Part shown: one piece after another, positions 34,701-37,546 of the stretch
How the letters are laid out: every line of letters starts with the position of its first letter
Numbering within the stretch: position 1 is the first letter of the stretch
Origin: an uncultured Sulfurovum sp.
GTDB lineage: Bacteria > Campylobacterota > Campylobacteria > Campylobacterales > Sulfurovaceae
Length of the DNA: 37,546 bases
Direction: 5' to 3'
Assembly: GCA_902727995.1 (NCBI GenBank)
Contig: CACVAZ010000117.1
Span: 55,945 to 93,490, forward strand
Translations under genes and position numbers: made by a program
The notes under the pieces: model-generated
Databases searched by the model: none
What the model was told of the DNA's origin: nothing
Seen by the model: only the letters and a program-made list of their open reading frames with translations

Positions 34701-37214
34701 AGCCCCTGCAAAAAGTTGCTTTGTCGTTAAAATGCTTGGTAGTTCAGAAATGTTTCCCAAACTAATCACTTTTCCTGTTTTACTAATTTTTACCAACTCT
34801 TTTTTATAGAGTCCAAAAATATAGTTACTGATATTAGTATCCCCCGAATCGGCATAAGCTAAGGCATTATACATTTTATTGCTACCCTCTGAATCAAGTA
34901 CGATAAAATCAAAAGGGTTCTTGGTGGTGTCAACTTTATGAAGCCACATTTTATTGGTAGAAGTAGGATTATCTCTATTAACAGAACTCGATATATACAT
35001 GCTATCATCACAAATAAAAGGAGCATCTTCACCCTCACAACCACAATCTCTTAGTGTTCCATCAATATTTTTATTAGAAATGGTATTTTGATATAAATTT
35101 GTTACTTGATTATCACCCATTTGACCTTGAAAAATATAAAATTCATCATAATAACCTGATAGCGTAGACATGGTTATGTCATCTGTAATATTCTCTATGC
35201 CTCCTGTGTAAGGATTACTTCCTTTTAGTTCACCATTGATGTAGAGTTTCATACCTTGACCTCCAAAAGTAAAGGTGACATGAACCCATTGGGTGTCACT
35301 GTCTCCTCCATCACTATTAGTAAAAAAGACTTCATTGGTATGAATGGTATTGCCATTAAGATGCACATCAATGCTTCCCTTATGCAAGTCACCTCCTACA
35401 CGAATGGCTTCAATGTCAAACAAGCCTTTTTTGAAAAGCCATGAATCACTTGCCCAAATGTTATGATGGTCGTAAAGTAACATGGACACCGTACCTTCTG
35501 TTAAGGCATAGTCTGCATGATGAGGTATTTTTAAGCCTGAGGATTGATAGCCGTTAAGCGAAGTACACATGTAATCTTTATCATCATCGGTCATAATTCC
35601 AGTAGCCGTACCAAGTGCATGGTTTACTGTGGGAGAATTGTCTATTTTCCACTCTTCATTACCACAGTCATCAAATCTGAACTCTCCGATGTTTTTTATA
35701 GAAAGAGGCGCTAAGTCATCATTTAAAATAATGATTGGAACCGTATTGCTACCATCAATACTTATGTTGACTTCATTATGAATTTTAAAATAGAAAGATT
35801 CATGGGATTCTAGTTGAGTATCTCCCTTAATACTAATTGGAATGCTAAGCGTAGTTTCTCCTCCTGTAAAAATATGTTTATCTAAGAGAGTTTCATAATC
35901 ATTATTGCTAGATTCAGCTGAACCGTCAAAGGTATAAAATTCAATAGAGGAGTTCGGTAATGCAGGTTTATCAAGGCTTAAAGTGATGTTCAATTCACGC
36001 TGTGTGCTGTTACCCTCATAAATTTCATAGGAAGGCATGTCAATTTTGATGCTAGGAAGTGAACCATCATCATTTATAATGCTTATTTGTATTTGCTCAT
36101 TTAGTCCACCCCAATTTAGTTTATAAAGATTCCAAAAACCAATATGAAAAACTTCATCATTTTCCATTTTTGTGTCCCCATTAATAGGAACTTTTATCGT
36201 AAAATATGTTTCTCCACCTGTGAAGTTGACATCATTTTGTGTATAAATATAGTCATTATCCCCCCATTGGTTTTCTGCTGTTTCATTCCATGTCCCATAA
36301 GTAAAAGAAGAATCTACTAACGCTGGGTTATCTAAAATAATATTGGCTTCTAAAAATGTTTGACTACTATTTCCTTCTACAATAGAAAGTGCACTATGTT
36401 CAAAAGAGATAACAGGAAAATCACCATCATCATCCCAAATTCGTAGCTCACTTTCACTATTATCAATATCAGGACTTCCTGAAATTACCAATTTTAACGC
36501 TTCATTATGTTCTATTTCTAGGTCTCCTATAATAGGAATTTGAATAATTTTTTCTTCATCTCCTGTTATAAACAGAACATTTCCTGCAATAGGTGTATAG
36601 TCAACATTAGGAGTAGCTGTATAATATGAAGCCTCTGCCGTTTCATAATCAATAGAAATATTTGGTTCACCCACAGGCAATGGTTTATCTAAAAATATTC
36701 TACAAGATATATTATTATTATCACCAATATTTCCTTCATTAGTACTCTCACAACTAACATTGACAGTAACAGACTTATCCACATCATCGTCAATAATTGT
36801 TCCCAAAGCTTTTCCTGTACCTGTCACAGAATAGCCACTCGTTGGGGTAGTAATTTGCAGATAAAAGTACTCATTGCTTTCATGAATGGCATCATCTAAA
36901 ATATCAATGGTTACAGTTTTAGAAGTAGAAGGGGACAGAGAAGTAAACCAAATAGCTGTGAATACATTACTACTTTTAGCTGTGTAGTCCGTACCTGAGA
37001 TAGCTGAACCATTTATGGTTTGATAATCAATGTGAACGGGAGAAAAGATTGAAAGGGGAAGTTCATCAACCGTAACGGTGAAGCTTATGGTTCCTTCACT
37101 CTCATTAACAGAAGCATTGGAAACCTGTACTCCTACGTTGACACCATCAGCAAAAAGCAAAGCAGAGAAGAATAAAGAGAATGAAAAAAAAACTTTTTTA
37201 TAAAAAGAAGCCAT
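31764..37214 (-). CDS. Giant secreted modular protein: four Calx-beta, LamG-like, GEVED, shared C-terminal module
   Basis: This 1816-residue predicted surface protein has an AAAGGA site 6 bases before the ATG and a signal peptide (KKVFFSFSLFFSALLFA). Four Calx-beta-like domains cover about residues 22-145, 150-265, 267-385 and 387-500. A LamG/concanavalin-A-like domain follows (about 505-711, with VHVTFTFGGQGMKLYINGEL). Next are a propeller or DUF6923-like region (about 735-968) and a GEVED domain (about 978-1128, DGEVEDY). The last 670 residues are shared with the 2118-residue neighbour, including FSIRPERF, six matching Cys and the ending GKMDW. A LamG domain before a conserved C-terminal module next to MshO/MshP-like pilins is the layout of MshQ proteins. 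Adhesion is inferred. A nine-base homopolymer lies in the signal-peptide codons. Confidence 0.85.
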   Translation of the reverse strand: MASFYKKVFFSFSLFFSALLFADGVNVGVQVSNASVNESEGTISFTVTVDELPLSIFSPVHIDYQTINGSAISGTDYTAKSSNVFTAIWFTSLSPSTSKTVTIDILDDAIHESNEYFYLQITTPTSGYSVTGTGKALGTIIDDDVDKSVTVNVSCESTNEGNIGDNNNISCRIFLDKPLPVGEPNISIDYETAEASYYTATPNVDYTPIAGNVLFITGDEEKIIQIPIIGDLEIEHNEALKLVISGSPDIDNSESELRIWDDDGDFPVISFEHSALSIVEGNSSQTFLEANIILDNPALVDSSFTYGTWNETAENQWGDNDYIYTQNDVNFTGGETYFTIKVPINGDTKMENDEVFHIGFWNLYKLNWGGLNEQIQISIINDDGSLPSIKIDMPSYEIYEGNSTQRELNITLSLDKPALPNSSIEFYTFDGSAESSNNDYETLLDKHIFTGGETTLSIPISIKGDTQLESHESFYFKIHNEVNISIDGSNTVPIIILNDDLAPLSIKNIGEFRFDDCGNEEWKIDNSPTVNHALGTATGIMTDDDKDYMCTSLNGYQSSGLKIPHHADYALTEGTVSMLLYDHHNIWASDSWLFKKGLFDIEAIRVGGDLHKGSIDVHLNGNTIHTNEVFFTNSDGGDSDTQWVHVTFTFGGQGMKLYINGELKGSNPYTGGIENITDDITMSTLSGYYDEFYIFQGQMGDNQVTNLYQNTISNKNIDGTLRDCGCEGEDAPFICDDSMYISSSVNRDNPTSTNKMWLHKVDTTKNPFDFIVLDSEGSNKMYNALAYADSGDTNISNYIFGLYKKELVKISKTGKVISLGNISELPSILTTKQLFAGAIYANEYYISGPGQDYEKIFKINLSDKSVSEITLDKAISLLDFSFTPDGKYLHGIIDGGALVKIDVATGIVSSLGSPHTGYQFDSTFSDANGRFFANDSLGNGFFEFNLNTGEKFFLSASQEADFNDGTNCLTASLVFTDRGDAPISYGTPRHNIDNGIFMGTEVDHDIHSYHNVDATGDDLNGTDDDDGVNLANGSNLNGAFLDLNTSHDLKIKVSKAGYLNAWIDYNIDGDFDDIGEKIFTGLALTTGTHTLSVNVNDGLIEDTKTYLRFRYSSTATLNATESASDGEVEDYAIYFGSSFKPLLGTFNIERTNSGLNPIINSEARNAWYTQIVGRDFDYSVLFYDENMTQEKALDNVTIKVELLDDVNQKVLYRNYYHIKNNPALSRINALSGVNVAIDDLAMLPAHKDVRFRITYGLDEQGGILQADCNTAPKTCFNAFTNIAYNDAKDDFSIRPERFFIKISDGNSEKISSEYPNHNLRVAAGYDYNLSMVATKYLSYDSALDYNKSFSETFDFNNTGLTHCANTTGINQNITFANGVFNSSTFMHDNVGKYHVTLTEDEDWAEVDRVKGDCELGKSTSATLHSNQRSGCNIAVKQHGIDLTFYPFQFKVDLAQHNLPNNSHPDFIYMSPLNQNYYQTGMQFKGEIVAQGKNNVSTSNFSHSCMAKDLLLTPLASLKSEDGLITAPKTILTAPIEGNHSREEVNIIRMERFNNEDYNLSNYNTLAYVTDELNITADKFLDGKNGSVELDLRYNIQKHLTQPINPINIKFDNIHVKSDTAYSETNKSTQHVPKGEKNFNGIERNFYFTQVASDLLNYPRIYFKKSKVVRTPLNVDIFCNAPKAYCQETGILNNTVIESSPRKQQGWYLSVNHDQSSDGEVTSLTPNPNVVNISPIPVKFSSGRNGVVLTSFNNCTIPSTKISIGTDPVLDYHPQGMPPYYVVNCTNQDDSQWTGIGESGNIIKSKAGVHSVGKMDW
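37184..37192 (-). repeat. Nine-T homopolymer in the signal-peptide codons
   Basis: On the coding (minus) strand nine consecutive T encode the VFF of KKVFFSF at codons 8-10. A gain or loss of one base here would shift the frame near the start of the 1816-residue gene. Confidence 0.6.
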
Positions 37215-37246
37215 GGCAATTCCTTTAAGAAATATTATATGACTGG

Positions 37247-37252
37247 ATTATA
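37247..37252 (-). promoter_or_regulatory. Candidate -10 box for the giant-protein/pilin operon
   Basis: TATAAT on the minus strand lies 32 bases upstream of the ATG of the 1816-residue gene. A second one is at 37234-37239. Further upstream (37281-37306) is an AT-only tract with a repeated ATTTTAT unit that could act as an UP element or a curved site. Confidence 0.45.
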
Positions 37253-37336
37253 GTATATTTATAATTTCTTAAAGATTAATTTATATTTTATATTTTATAT
37301 TTATTTAATTATACTTTTCTCTTATAAAAAATCATT

Positions 37337-37546
37337 TTACCACTCAAGCTTACCACTTGATTTTGTATTTGATTTCATTTTAAGAATGTTTCCTGTGTTT
37401 CCTACTCCTGTCCAAGTAGAACTGTCTTTGATAGTACCTGAGATTATGTAGTGGGGTACTCCATTCGGTACTCCAGCTTTGGAGATTCCTGAATAGTAAC
37501 GTAGTTGAGGGTCAGTATAAATATCAACTCTAGCATCTAAATCATT
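37337..37546 (-). CDS. C-terminal end of a third giant-protein paralogue, cut by window end
   Basis: This frame is not in the ORF track. It runs open from the right edge to a TAA at 37337-37339 and encodes 69 residues. It ends TWTGVGNTGNILKMKS and then SSGKLEW. The same pattern ends the 1816-residue protein (QWTGIGESGNIIKSKA, GKMDW) and, more loosely, the 2118-residue protein (LTGIGVEGNQ, GKMDW). The upstream DP(Q)LRYYSGISKAGVPNGVPHY also aligns with QPWLRYHK and DPVLDYHP. It is therefore the end of a third tandem paralogue whose N-terminal domains lie outside the window. It is separated from the next gene by 122 bases holding candidate promoters. Confidence 0.85.
   Translation of the reverse strand, partial: NDLDARVDIYTDPQLRYYSGISKAGVPNGVPHYIISGTIKDSSTWTGVGNTGNILKMKSNTKSSGKLEW

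Noticed and set aside
37281-37306. AT-rich repeated ATTTTAT units as a possible origin or CRISPR-like array
   Set aside because: There are only about three short units, without spacers or DnaA-box pattern; this fits a promoter-upstream AT tract.
25287-37546. Giant proteins as RTX toxins or type V autotransporters
   Set aside because: No nonapeptide RTX repeats, no beta-barrel translocator with terminal Phe, and no type I secretion genes are seen.

Overview
The window is a low-GC, gene-dense stretch of a bacterial chromosome, most likely from the Campylobacterota and probably a free-living member of the Sulfurimonas/Arcobacter type. This rests on the kdsA-ribH-nusB order, a futalosine-pathway mqnC, a short RecG, a Csd3/Pgp3-type M23 peptidase, TATAAT boxes without clear -35 boxes, and protein style. 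The genus is inference. No tRNA, rRNA, CRISPR array, transposase or phage gene was seen, and no gene-free stretch exceeds about 190 bases.

Bases 1-22950 are mainly housekeeping genes on both strands. In order they are: the end of an OmpR-type response regulator, a HAD phosphatase, a small membrane protein, rho-murI, convergent trpS, a small periplasmic protein next to a membrane GGDEF-EAL protein, der, an MscS channel, a DUF3108 protein, a Csd3-like peptidase, an EamA transporter, kdsA-ribH-nusB, a proline-rich membrane-anchored protein, mqnC with a non-catalytic M16 protein, a receiver-PAS-GGDEF-EAL protein, recG with a DUF454 protein, and hpf. Palindromic repeats lie around ribH, and two related TAGGGTG/CACC hairpins act as apparent terminators.

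Bases 23079-37546 are a different kind of region, all on the minus strand. In transcription order they hold the 3' end of one large protein gene (cut by the window end), a 1816-residue secreted protein, a 2118-residue secreted protein, and three type IV prepilin-like proteins joined by ATGA overlaps. The large proteins carry different N-terminal arrays (Calx-beta, LamG-like, fibro-slime/PA14-like, GEVED, propeller-like). They share a C-terminal module of about 670 residues with six conserved cysteines that ends in GK(M/L)(D/E)W. The layout resembles the mshD-O-P-Q part of MSHA pilus loci, so these are best read as modular pilus-associated adhesins with their minor pilins. That reading is inference from architecture and context.

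Two gene models differ from the ORF track in important ways. The 606-residue ORF at 18102-19922 misses the first 47 residues of its receiver domain, which continue in frame to a strong Shine-Dalgarno with no ATG, GTG or TTG, suggesting an AUU start. A third paralogue of the large proteins enters at the right edge and is absent from the track.
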